DNA from: Knoellia koreensis
Lineage (GTDB): Bacteria > Actinomycetota > Actinomycetes > Actinomycetales > Dermatophilaceae
Assembly (NCBI RefSeq): GCF_013041615.1
Contig: NZ_JABEPQ010000001.1
Coordinates: forward strand, 922,976-986,975
Direction of reading: 5' to 3'
DNA length: 64,000 bases
Below, one piece after another: positions 27,374 to 35,781 of this stretch. The notes under the pieces are model-generated. The model worked only from the letters and a program-made list of their open reading frames with translations, was not told the DNA's origin and ran no database searches. Every line of letters begins with the position of its first letter. Within the stretch, counting starts at the first letter, position 1. The position numbers and the translations under genes were made by a program.

Positions 27374-27907
27374 TCACGATCCGGTCCGCGACCGCCGTCC
27401 TCGCCGTGGCCGCACGAGCAAGTCACTGAAGTCGGTCGGCTCCGGTTCCACCGGCTCGCCGCGACCGACCCGCTCACGCCACAGGGCGACCAGGTCATCG
27501 GCCTCGGCCCGGTTGCCGACCCGCCGCGCGTGGACGACCCGGCTGCCCTCACGCACCACGACGGTCCGTGGAACCCGCGCGAAACGCAGAGCGACGAGCC
27601 AGAACGGCCACGCGACCAACAGGGCCAGCACCTCCACCAGGGCAGGCAGGACGCACAGGGCGATGAGGCCGACGAAGTAGGCAGCAGTGACCTGCTGGCG
27701 CCCCCTCCAGATGTCACGCGTGTCCGACATCGGCCGCCACCGGGTATCCGGCTCGAACCCGTTCGTGGCACCGCTGACGTCGCCCAGGGCCTCGGCCATC
27801 GGTCGGGTCGAGCGCAGCAGCCACGGGCGGCTCAGGACCTCGACCCGCTGCGCCGGTCCCGGCGCAGTGGTGCCCGGGTAGGTCATCCCCACGTACTTCG
27901 TCACCAT
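27374..27907 (-). CDS. Membrane protein of unknown function
   Basis: A 177-residue protein placed between lipB and lipA on the opposite strand. There are about 75 polar residues, then a hydrophobic hairpin (VTAAYFVGLIALCVLPALVEVLALLVAWPFWLVAL, two helices around 73-108), then VPRTVVVREGSRVVHARRVGNRAEADDLVALWRERV and a basic tail. No family is recognised. Alternative starts exist at internal ATGs. A seven-codon open frame overlaps its start (27901-27924). Confidence 0.6.
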   Translation of the reverse strand: MVTKYVGMTYPGTTAPGPAQRVEVLSRPWLLRSTRPMAEALGDVSGATNGFEPDTRWRPMSDTRDIWRGRQQVTAAYFVGLIALCVLPALVEVLALLVAWPFWLVALRFARVPRTVVVREGSRVVHARRVGNRAEADDLVALWRERVGRGEPVEPEPTDFSDLLVRPRRGRRSRTGS

Positions 27908-27924
27908 GTCGCCTTCGTCCCCAT
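27901..27924 (-). CDS. Possible leaderless upstream open frame (7 codons)
   Basis: ATG-GGG-ACG-AAG-GCG-ACA-TGG-TGA: its TGA overlaps the ATGGTG start of the following gene, so ribosomes could reinitiate. A TACTCT -10 box lies six bases before its ATG. This is inference from spacing only. Confidence 0.3.
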   Translation of the reverse strand: MGTKATW

Positions 27925-27930
27925 GTCGCG

Positions 27931-27936
27931 AGAGTA
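27931..27936 (-). promoter_or_regulatory. -10 box upstream of the membrane-protein gene
   Basis: TACTCT on the minus strand, six bases before the upstream-frame ATG (27924) and 23 bases before the main ATG. Confidence 0.35.
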
Positions 27937-27963
27937 GGGCGAGCGGCGCCACGACCGACGGGG

Positions 27964-27972
27964 TTGTCCACA
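27964..27972 (+). promoter_or_regulatory. DnaA box between the membrane-protein gene and lipA
   Basis: Exact TTGTCCACA, 27 bases upstream of the minus-strand -10 box, i.e. near its -35 region. Confidence 0.45.
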
Positions 27973-28123
27973 GGTCCCCCGTCCCCGCACGCGGTCCCTG
28001 CGGGAATACCCCGAAACGCGCAGGCGTACCCTTGAAGGACGCCCGGTGACCTCCGGGCGTTACCGCGCCCACGCGGCATACCTGTCGAGCGAGGCGCACC
28101 GAACGCAAGGCAAGGGAGTCTTC

Positions 28124-29161
28124 GTGACCGTCGCACCCGAGGGCCGTCGACTGTTGCGCGTCGAGGCGCGCAACGCCGAGACGCCGATCGAGCGCAAGCC
28201 CGAGTGGATCCGCACCACCGCCAAGATGGGGCCGGAGTACACCAAGCTGAACTCGATGGTGAAGACCGAGGGCCTGCACACCGTCTGTCAGGAAGCCGGC
28301 TGTCCCAACATCTTCGAGTGCTGGGAGGACCGTGAGGCTACCTTCCTCATCGGTGGCGACATCTGCACCCGGCGCTGCGACTTCTGCGACATCGCCAGCG
28401 GGCGCCCGCTGGCCCTCGACCTCGACGAGCCGCGCCGCGTGGCCGAGTCGGTCGCCCAGATGGGGCTGCGCTACTCGACCGTGACCGGCGTCGCGCGCGA
28501 CGACCAGCCCGACGGCGCCGCCTGGCTCTACGCCGAGACGATCCGCCAGATCCACGCAAAGAACCCCCACACCGGCGTCGAGATCCTGCCCCCCGACTTC
28601 GGCGCCAAGCCCGAGCTGGTCGGCCAGGTCTTCGACGCCCGGCCCGAGGTGTTCGCGCACAACCTCGAGACGGTGCCGCGCATCTTCAAGCAGATCCGAC
28701 CGGCCTTCACCTACGAGAAGTCGCTCAAGGTCCTGTCGATGGCCCGCGACGCCGAGCTCGTCACCAAGTCCAACCTCATCCTCGGCATGGGCGAGGAGGA
28801 CCACGAGGTCGAGCAGGCGATCCGCGACCTGCACGACGCGGGCTGCGACATCCTGACGATCACCCAGTACCTGCGTCCCTCCAAGCTGCACCACCCGATC
28901 GACCGGTGGGTCAAGCCGGAGGAGTTCGTCCACTGGAGCGAGGTCGCCGAGGAGATCGGGTTCAAGGGCGTCATGGCGGGACCGCTCGTGCGCTCGTCCT
29001 ACCGCGCCGGACGCCTGTGGGCGACCGCGATGCGCAAGTGGGGTCGCGAGATCCCCGAGCACCTGCAGCACCTCGCCGACGCCGCGTCCGACCCCGCCCG
29101 CCAGGAGGCCGCCTCGCTCGTGGCCGCCCGCACGCCGGGCGCGCTGGGCACCCCCGCCTGA
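28124..29161 (+). CDS. lipA: Lipoyl synthase
   Basis: A 345-residue radical-SAM enzyme that inserts two sulfurs into protein-bound octanoyl chains. The auxiliary [4Fe-4S] cluster is held by Cys55, Cys60 and Cys66 ([12 protein letters not shown]) and the SAM cluster by Cys81, Cys85 and Cys88 (CTRRCDFC). The closing RSSYRAG, whose Ser is the unusual fourth ligand of the auxiliary cluster, is present. The GTG at 28124 has a GGGAG ribosome site, so unlike lipB it has a leader. A CGGCATAC octamer stands 42 bases upstream. The DUF4191 gene follows after 17 bases. Confidence 0.96.
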   Translation: MTVAPEGRRLLRVEARNAETPIERKPEWIRTTAKMGPEYTKLNSMVKTEGLHTVCQEAGCPNIFECWEDREATFLIGGDICTRRCDFCDIASGRPLALDLDEPRRVAESVAQMGLRYSTVTGVARDDQPDGAAWLYAETIRQIHAKNPHTGVEILPPDFGAKPELVGQVFDARPEVFAHNLETVPRIFKQIRPAFTYEKSLKVLSMARDAELVTKSNLILGMGEEDHEVEQAIRDLHDAGCDILTITQYLRPSKLHHPIDRWVKPEEFVHWSEVAEEIGFKGVMAGPLVRSSYRAGRLWATAMRKWGREIPEHLQHLADAASDPARQEAASLVAARTPGALGTPA

Positions 29162-29165
29162 CAGG

Positions 29166-29171
29166 TATCCT
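29166..29171 (+). promoter_or_regulatory. -10 box of leaderless DUF4191 gene
   Basis: TATCCT, seven bases before the ATG at 29179 and just after the lipA stop; an extra internal start is likely besides read-through from lipA. Confidence 0.4.
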
Positions 29172-29178
29172 GACCCTC

Positions 29179-29913
29179 ATGGCCCGCAAGGAAAAGCAGC
29201 AGTCAGACACGCCCAAGGAGCCGGGTCGGTTCCGGCAGGTCGGGCAGGTCTTCAATGCCGCCCGCAAGGTCGACCCCACCATCCCGTGGTGGATGCTGCT
29301 GGCGTTCCTCGCCGTCGTCCTCGTCGGTGTCGCGATCGGTCTGGCGGTCGGTCACTGGGTCTACGCCCTCGTCCTGTCGATCCCGCTCGGCCTCCTGGCC
29401 GCCATGGTCGTCCTGTCGCGCAAGGCCGAGCGCGCCGCCTACCGCTCGCTGGAGGGCCAGCCCGGCGCCGCCGGTGCCGCCCTGTCCGGGCTGCGGCGTG
29501 GCTGGTACTACGACCAGCAGCCGGTCGCCCTCGACGGCGCCCGCGGCACGCGCCCCGACGACATGTCCGGGGCGGCGTTCGTCTTCCGCGCTGTGGGTCG
29601 CCCCGGGGTCGTGCTCATCGGTGAGGGCACGGCCGCCCGCCGCTCCAAGCTGCTCACGCAGGAGCGCAAGAAGGTCGAGCGTGTGGCCCCCGGCGTGCCC
29701 GTCACCCTGCTCGTCGTCGGCGACGGCGAGGACCAGCTGCCGGCGCGCAAGCTGAGCTCGAAGATGACCCGCATGAAGCCGGTGCTCACCAAGGAGGAGG
29801 CGGCCGCGGTCAACAAGCGGCTCAAGGCCCTCGGTGGCATGCGCCCGCCGATCCCCGCCGGCATGGACCCCATGCGTGCGCGTGTCGACCGCAAGGCGAT
29901 GCGCGGCCGCTGA
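29179..29913 (+). CDS. DUF4191 domain membrane protein
   Basis: A 244-residue protein with a charged N-terminus (MARKEKQQSDTPKEPGRFRQ), two membrane helices (about 38-58 and 61-82) and a soluble C-terminal domain (RRGWYYDQQPVALDGARGTRPDDMSGAAFVFRAVGRPGVVLIGEG). This is the DUF4191 family, found directly after lipA in many Actinobacteria. Function is unknown; the constant link with lipA suggests a role near lipoate or envelope metabolism. It converges with the ATP-grasp gene. Confidence 0.85.
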   Translation: MARKEKQQSDTPKEPGRFRQVGQVFNAARKVDPTIPWWMLLAFLAVVLVGVAIGLAVGHWVYALVLSIPLGLLAAMVVLSRKAERAAYRSLEGQPGAAGAALSGLRRGWYYDQQPVALDGARGTRPDDMSGAAFVFRAVGRPGVVLIGEGTAARRSKLLTQERKKVERVAPGVPVTLLVVGDGEDQLPARKLSSKMTRMKPVLTKEEAAAVNKRLKALGGMRPPIPAGMDPMRARVDRKAMRGR

Positions 29914-29916
29914 CGG

Positions 29917-30780
29917 TCAGCTGAGCGCAGACTCCAGGGCGTCGGCGTAGCGCCCGAGCGCGCCCTCGTCCATCCGCAGGAACAGGTCGGGCTCGATCAG
30001 CTCGAGCTCCATCAGCGTCGGCTGCCCGTCCACGTCGATGAAGTCGGCCCGGGCGTAGACCAGCTCGTCCGGCGCCAGCGCCATCGCGGCCCGCGCCACC
30101 TCGACCTCGCCGCTGGTCGGCAGGTGCTCGAGCTCGGCCCCGCCGTGCAGCGCCTGCACCCGGTAGTCGCCCGGCTTGGGCACCTTGCGCACGGCGTGCG
30201 ACAGCTCGCCGCCGAAGAAGAACAGCGAGGTCTCCCCCAGCTCGACGCTCGCGGCATATGGCTGGACGATCGTGTCGCCTCGCCGCACAAGGTCGGTGAC
30301 GTGGGCGGCGACCTCGTCGCTCGCGGCGAGCCCGCGCAGCGCCTTGAAGGCACCACCGTCGACCGCCGGCTTGACCACGACCTCGTCCCAGCCCGTGCCG
30401 CGCAGCTGCCCGACCGGGTCGGGTGCGCCGTGGTCGAGGGCGAGTGAGGGCAGGACTGGTATGCCGCGTGCCGCCAGCTCGGCGAGGTAGCCCTTGTGGG
30501 AGTTCCAGCGAATCACCTTGGGGCTGTTGACGATTCGCGTGACCGAGTCGACGCGGTCGACCCAGCCGAGGAACTCCTCTAGCCGGTCGAAGTAGTCCCA
30601 CGTCGAGCGGACCACGACGAGGTCGTATGCCGCCCAGTCACCGCCCGCGTCCCAGTGCACGACCTGCGCGTCGTGGCCTCGACGGACCAGCTCGTCCGCA
30701 ACCTGCTCGGCCTCGGGGTCGACGTAGTCGTGGTTGCTCCAGGTGCACAGGGCGATTCGGCGGGCGGTCACGGCGCCCAT
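29917..30780 (-). CDS. ATP-grasp domain protein (RimK/glutathione-synthetase-like)
   Basis: A 287-residue predicted carboxylate-amine/thiol ligase. The N-terminal pre-ATP-grasp domain runs RIALCTWSNHDYVDPEAEQVADELVRRGHDAQVVHWD. Then come VVVRSTWDYFDRLEEF, the ATP-binding strand VVVKPAVDGGAFKALRG (phosphate loop), TIVQPY, and the metal end FIDVDGQPTLMELELIEPDLFL with its acidic ligands. The usual final Asn is part of ELELIEP here. The substrate is unknown and it is not clustered with a partner. A GTG three codons in is an alternative start. Confidence 0.78.
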   Translation of the reverse strand: MGAVTARRIALCTWSNHDYVDPEAEQVADELVRRGHDAQVVHWDAGGDWAAYDLVVVRSTWDYFDRLEEFLGWVDRVDSVTRIVNSPKVIRWNSHKGYLAELAARGIPVLPSLALDHGAPDPVGQLRGTGWDEVVVKPAVDGGAFKALRGLAASDEVAAHVTDLVRRGDTIVQPYAASVELGETSLFFFGGELSHAVRKVPKPGDYRVQALHGGAELEHLPTSGEVEVARAAMALAPDELVYARADFIDVDGQPTLMELELIEPDLFLRMDEGALGRYADALESALS

Positions 30781-30806
30781 TGTGCCGTGCTTGCCAACGC
30801 GACACT

Positions 30807-30842
30807 CGCGATATAACGTGTTTCCGACAACGCGATATAACG
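30807..30842. promoter_or_regulatory. Direct repeats, probable PadR operator, with -10 boxes
   Basis: CGCGATATAACG occurs at 30807-30818 and 30831-30842, 24 bp apart. Each contains TATAAC, usable as a -10 box for the DUF4097-PadR pair. The AT-rich core between CG-rich ends resembles PadR-type operators, so autorepression by the downstream PadR gene is likely. Ribosome site GAGAGG at 30848-30853. Confidence 0.55.
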
Positions 30843-30860
30843 CGAATGAGAGGACTCATC

Positions 30861-31688
30861 ATGGCAGAGCAGTGGCAGGTCGAGAGCCCGCGGGTGATCG
30901 ACATCGGTGGCGACGACGAGCTGGTGCGCGAGCTGCAGGTCGGCATCGTCGGCGGACACGTCGACGTCGTCACCCACGACGACTCCCCCACGGCGCGGGT
31001 CGAGGTCTCGCAGGTCCAGGGCAGCCCGCTGACCGTCGAATGGGATGGCTCGCAGATCAAGATCACGCACGGCACGTGGGGCCAGAACATCCTCACCAAG
31101 CTCAAGCAGCTGGTGGACGTACCCGAGCGCAACCGGGTCACCCTCAGCATCTCGGTGCCGGAGTCGACCCGCACCAAGGTCAGCACGGTCAGCGCGAGCG
31201 GACTGCTCGCGGGGCTGCGCGCGGAGGCGAAGGCCAACACGGTCTCTGGCGGCTTCACCCTCGACGACATCGTCGGCGACATCGACGTCAACACCGTCTC
31301 CGGTGACGTCGAGTGTGTCGAGCTCACCGGGCCGCTGACGGTCAACACGGTCTCGGGCGCGGTCACGGCCCAGCACAGCGACCTGCCGTCGGTGAAGATC
31401 AACACGGTCAGCGGTGACGTCACCCTCGACCTCGTCAACACCGCCAGCACCATCTCCTCGAGCTCGGTGTCGGGCGACGTCACGGTCCGCAGTGCCCACG
31501 ACGGGTATGACGTCAAGGGCGCCACCGGCACCGGGCAGGTGGTCGTCGACGGCCACTCGGTGAGCCGGCAGGCACAGAAGAAGGGCGAGCGCGTCCGTGG
31601 CGGCGACGGTGGCATCAAGCTCGACGCCAGCGCCGCCACCGGCAGCATCGTGCTCCTGCGCGCAGTGACCGGGGCGCAGGCGTCATGA
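30861..31688 (+). CDS. DUF4097 beta-repeat protein
   Basis: A 275-residue protein with no signal peptide, made of repeating beta-strand turns: KANTVSGGFTLDDIVGDI, VNTVSGDVECVEL, VNTVSGAVTAQH, INTVSGDVTLDL and SSVSGDVTVRS. The NTVSGDV unit recurs about every 19-22 residues and should form a right-handed beta-helix or roll as in other DUF4097 (adhesin-like) proteins. In Actinobacteria such genes are frequently paired with PadR regulators, as here: the stop overlaps the PadR ATG by four bases. Function is unknown. Confidence 0.85.
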   Translation: MAEQWQVESPRVIDIGGDDELVRELQVGIVGGHVDVVTHDDSPTARVEVSQVQGSPLTVEWDGSQIKITHGTWGQNILTKLKQLVDVPERNRVTLSISVPESTRTKVSTVSASGLLAGLRAEAKANTVSGGFTLDDIVGDIDVNTVSGDVECVELTGPLTVNTVSGAVTAQHSDLPSVKINTVSGDVTLDLVNTASTISSSSVSGDVTVRSAHDGYDVKGATGTGQVVVDGHSVSRQAQKKGERVRGGDGGIKLDASAATGSIVLLRAVTGAQAS

Positions 31689-32287
31689 GCCCGGTCTTCG
31701 CGCACGGCCAGCTGAGGCTCTACCTGTTGGCCCTGCTCGCCGACGGCCCGCGGCACGGTTACGAGGTGATCCAGGACCTCGAGCAGCGCTTCAACGGGCT
31801 CTACTCCCCCAGCGCCGGCACGGTCTACCCCCGCCTCGCCAAGCTCGAGGAGGAGGGCCTCGTCGAGCGGTCCGACGAGGGGCGCAAGGCGGTCTACTCG
31901 ATCACCGACGCCGGCCGAGAGGAGGTGCGTGAGCGCCAGGACGACCTGGCCAACCTGCAGGCCGACCTCGACCTGTCGGTGCGCGAGCTGGCCGAGCAGG
32001 TGCGATCCCGGGTCCGGGGGCAGGCGAGTGACCTGCGGGCCGAGCTCAAGGCTGCGGCTCGTGAGGCCCGGCGCGGCGCGACCCCGGTCGGCGGTGAGGC
32101 GTGGAGCAGCTGGACTTCCGCCGACCCCAAGGCTTTTCGCGACCTCGAGAATGCCGTGCACGAGTTGCGCACCGAGGCACGCACCGCCTGGCGCAAGCAC
32201 GGGCTCACCGCCGAGCAGACCCGGGAGATCGCGGCGATCGTCACCGAGGCGACCGACCGCATCCGTGAGGTGCTGAACCGGCGATGA
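31685..32287 (+). CDS. PadR family transcriptional regulator
   Basis: A 200-residue DNA-binding protein. The winged-helix PadR domain (1-90) reads LRLYLLALLADGPRHGYEVIQDLEQRFNGLYSPSAGTVYPRLAKLEEEGLVERSDEGRKAVYSIT. A long charged helix region (about 80-200) serves for dimerisation and perhaps effector binding. It probably represses its own operon through the repeats at 30807-30842. The inducer is unknown, though PadR proteins often sense phenolics or drugs. Confidence 0.9.
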   Translation: MSPVFAHGQLRLYLLALLADGPRHGYEVIQDLEQRFNGLYSPSAGTVYPRLAKLEEEGLVERSDEGRKAVYSITDAGREEVRERQDDLANLQADLDLSVRELAEQVRSRVRGQASDLRAELKAAAREARRGATPVGGEAWSSWTSADPKAFRDLENAVHELRTEARTAWRKHGLTAEQTREIAAIVTEATDRIREVLNRR

Positions 32288-32379
32288 GCGTCCACCCCGT
32301 CCGGTTCCGGCCCTGCTCCCCCGCGACGGCGCTCAGCCTCGCGGCGGCTGCGGCGCAGTGGGCGGGTGCGGGTGCGCGC

Positions 32380-32856
32380 TCAGGTGCGGACGATGACGGT
32401 GCCCGCCGCCTTGTCGTGCAGGCCGCGACCGTCCTTGTCCCAGAACATCGCCGGCAGGAACAGGGCGAGCAGGATGGTGCGCACCAGCACCTGGAAGGGT
32501 CGGGCGGCCGCGCCGTCGGCTGACAGGACACGCAGGCCGACGACCCGGTGACCGAGCGTGGACCCGAGGGTGCCGACCAGGAGCAGGTTCTCGAGGGCGA
32601 AGATGCCCAGCACGATGAGTGACTGGCTGCCCGTCGCCACCGCCGTGAACGGCAGGGGCACGCGGAACAACGCGGTCGCGATGAGGCTGCACAGGACCCA
32701 GTCGATGACGACGCCGACGAGGCGTCGCCCGAAGCGACCCATCGAACCGGCGCCGGCACGCGGCATACCGAGACGCTCTCCGGGGTATGCCGACGAGCTG
32801 CCCGTGCGTGCCCCCGGGCCTTCCAGCCAGGAGCCGATGTCCTTGCGGTCGACCAC
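32380..32856 (-). CDS. RDD family membrane protein
   Basis: A 158-residue protein: a polar N-terminus rich in Ser/Gly, then RFGRRLVGVVIDWVLCSLIATALF (the Arg and Asp of the RDD motif), a second hydrophobic segment (LIVLGIFALENLLLVGTLGSTLGHRVVGLRV) and a third before WDKDGRGLHDKAAGTVIV. This is the compact RDD fold; some members act in transport or as ion exchangers, most are unknown. It precedes glnA, the usual actinobacterial arrangement. The start is a GTG; the exact choice is uncertain. Confidence 0.85.
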   Translation of the reverse strand: MVDRKDIGSWLEGPGARTGSSSAYPGERLGMPRAGAGSMGRFGRRLVGVVIDWVLCSLIATALFRVPLPFTAVATGSQSLIVLGIFALENLLLVGTLGSTLGHRVVGLRVLSADGAAARPFQVLVRTILLALFLPAMFWDKDGRGLHDKAAGTVIVRT

Positions 32857-32994
32857 GCGCCCAGCCTCTCACGGCGTAACACCGGCGAAACATACGGGTC
32901 ATGGGCGGGAAATCCCGGCGCACTAGGGTCGAACCCGACCCCGAGCGGAACCGTCGTGCACGCGTCGTGCCCCGATGCCCGCCGCCCCACCACC

Positions 32995-33000
32995 AGGAGG
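32995..33000 (+). promoter_or_regulatory. Ribosome binding site deciding the TTG start of glnA
   Basis: AGGAGG stands eight bases before the TTG at 33009. A possible -10 box TAGGGT lies at 32924-32929, giving a leader of about 75-80 bases. Confidence 0.7.
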
Positions 33001-33008
33001 CACTCACT

Positions 33009-34433
<1,425 letters not shown>

Positions 34434-34500
34434 TCCCGAAGCCCCGGGCCGGCTAACCTGCGCCGTTGCGGGTCAGCGGGCCCGATGGTTCCGCGGATGA

Positions 34501-34548
34501 GGCACGAGCCCGACCTGGGCGGTTGTCTGGGTCGGGCTCTGCCGTGCC
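34501..34548 (+). terminator. Hairpin terminator after glnA
   Basis: A 10-bp stem (34506-34515 with 34530-34539, 14-base loop) is extended outward by GGCAC/GTGCC after a four-base bulge. It begins 67 bases after the glnA stop. Confidence 0.55.
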
Positions 34549-34604
34549 AGCAGGACGGCGGCGGGAGGTCCACGGGAGGGCTGCTGGTCCGGCGCCTTGG
34601 GCGA

Positions 34605-34610
34605 TAGCGT
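34605..34610 (+). promoter_or_regulatory. -10 box of leaderless 135-residue gene
   Basis: TAGCGT, six bases before the ATG at 34617. Confidence 0.45.
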
Positions 34611-34616
34611 TCCGCC

Positions 34617-35024
34617 ATGGGCTACGACCTCCACGTCTTCCGCGGCGACGAATGGTTTGAGGCCGAACCGATTCCGCTCGACGAGTGGGCTGAGTTCGTC
34701 GAATCGTCCAACGATCTGCGTGCAACTGGTTCGATCGAGGCAACTACTCCTTCGGGCGAAACGATCCGGATGGAAGATGACGGCCTGGCCGAGTGGATCG
34801 GCCATGGCAATGGCCCGGTGCCGGTTCTGTTCAGCGAAGGGCAGCTCGTGGTGAAGAACCCCGACGACGAGACCATTGCTTGGCTGGTTTCTGTTGCTGA
34901 TCGGCTCGGAGCCCGGGTCCAAGGGGATGAGGGCGAGTTCTATCCCGCGGCTGGTGGTTCGGGCGCCGCGCCGGGCGAACCTCGGCAGGGCTGGTTTCGT
35001 CGCAGAGGTCGCGGCCGCTCCTAG
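34617..35024 (+). CDS. Acidic protein of unknown function
   Basis: A 135-residue protein beginning MGYDLHVFRGDEWFEAEPIPLDEWAEFVESSNDLR, with GLAEWIGHGNGPVPVLFSEGQLVVKNPDDETIAWLVSVADRLGARVQGDEGEFY and a basic tail WFRRRGRGRS. The core looks like the small immunity/DUF-type alpha/beta proteins that start MGYDL, but I cannot name a family. Codon use is visibly less GC-rich than in glnA and dnaE (many GAA, ACT, TTG, ATT), which hints at later acquisition. The stop touches the ATG of the next gene. Confidence 0.65.
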   Translation: MGYDLHVFRGDEWFEAEPIPLDEWAEFVESSNDLRATGSIEATTPSGETIRMEDDGLAEWIGHGNGPVPVLFSEGQLVVKNPDDETIAWLVSVADRLGARVQGDEGEFYPAAGGSGAAPGEPRQGWFRRRGRGRS

Positions 35025-35444
35025 ATGGTGACCGTGCGGGAACATTGGTGGACGATCGCGCTCGGCGTCGTGGGTGGGCTCGTGCTGCTGTGGGGCGCGC
35101 TCATCGCGGCCCTGTGGCTCGGCCGGCCCGACGACCTGTCGGTCAAGGACGCGCTGCGGCTGCTACCCGACCTGGTGCGACTGCTCAAGCGGCTGGCCGC
35201 CGACAAGACGCTCCCCCGCGGCATACGGGTGCGCCTTTGGCTGCTGCTCGCCTATCTGGCGCTGCCCATCGACCTCGTCCCCGACTTCCTGCCGGTGATC
35301 GGCTATGCCGACGACGCGGTCGTCGTGGCGCTCGCCCTGCGTTCGGTGACCAAGGCGGCCGGCCCCGAGGCGCTCGACCGGCACTGGCCGGGAACGCCGG
35401 AGGGGTTGCGGGCGGTGCGGCGGCTGGCCGGCCTACCCGCGTGA
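35025..35444 (+). CDS. YkvA/DUF1232 family membrane protein
   Basis: A 139-residue protein with an N-terminal membrane helix (about 9-31) and a DUF1232 domain marked by RLWLLLAYLALPIDLVPDFLPVIGYADDAVVVALALRSVTK. Function is unknown. The ATG directly follows the TAG of the preceding gene. One codon is ATA (Ile), very rare in this DNA, and it lies in a CGGCATAC octamer (35219-35226). Confidence 0.85.
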   Translation: MVTVREHWWTIALGVVGGLVLLWGALIAALWLGRPDDLSVKDALRLLPDLVRLLKRLAADKTLPRGIRVRLWLLLAYLALPIDLVPDFLPVIGYADDAVVVALALRSVTKAAGPEALDRHWPGTPEGLRAVRRLAGLPA

Positions 35445-35781
35445 GAGTCGTTCAGGCCAGCGTCGGGACGACCACGACCGGTGCGGACACGTCGGTGTCG
35501 GCGACCCGCTGACCCAGGCCGTCGGCGCGGTCCAGGAGCGAGAGGTCCTCGTCCATCATCGGGGCAATGCGGTCCATCAGTCGGTTCCACATGTCGGCCA
35601 GGGCGTCCTTTCGGGGGCTGAGGACTGGCTGGGGTGAACATGGAGAGGTTGCCTTCTCACCATTGAGTGCAGGCAGCAGTATGCCGTGCTTCCTCCGTTG
35701 GATGACGCAAGACTGGCCGAACGGATGAGGGAGCACGAACGCGCGAGCGCGGCATACCCCATCCGGCGCAGGCCGCCGGCC
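35445..35781. other. Gene-poor gap between convergent genes, with a doubtful small open frame
   Basis: The gap holds octamer copies at 35679 and 35750 and a possible minus-strand frame 35452-35592 (46 residues, MWNRLMDRIAPMMDEDLSLLDRADG...). That frame has typical codon bias but no convincing ribosome site or promoter; it may be a real micro-gene or a remnant. No terminator hairpin was seen. Confidence 0.4.

Noticed and set aside
25852-27972. Replication origin suggested by DnaA boxes
   Set aside because: Only two isolated boxes, no AT-rich unwinding region, and no dnaA/dnaN/gyrB genes.
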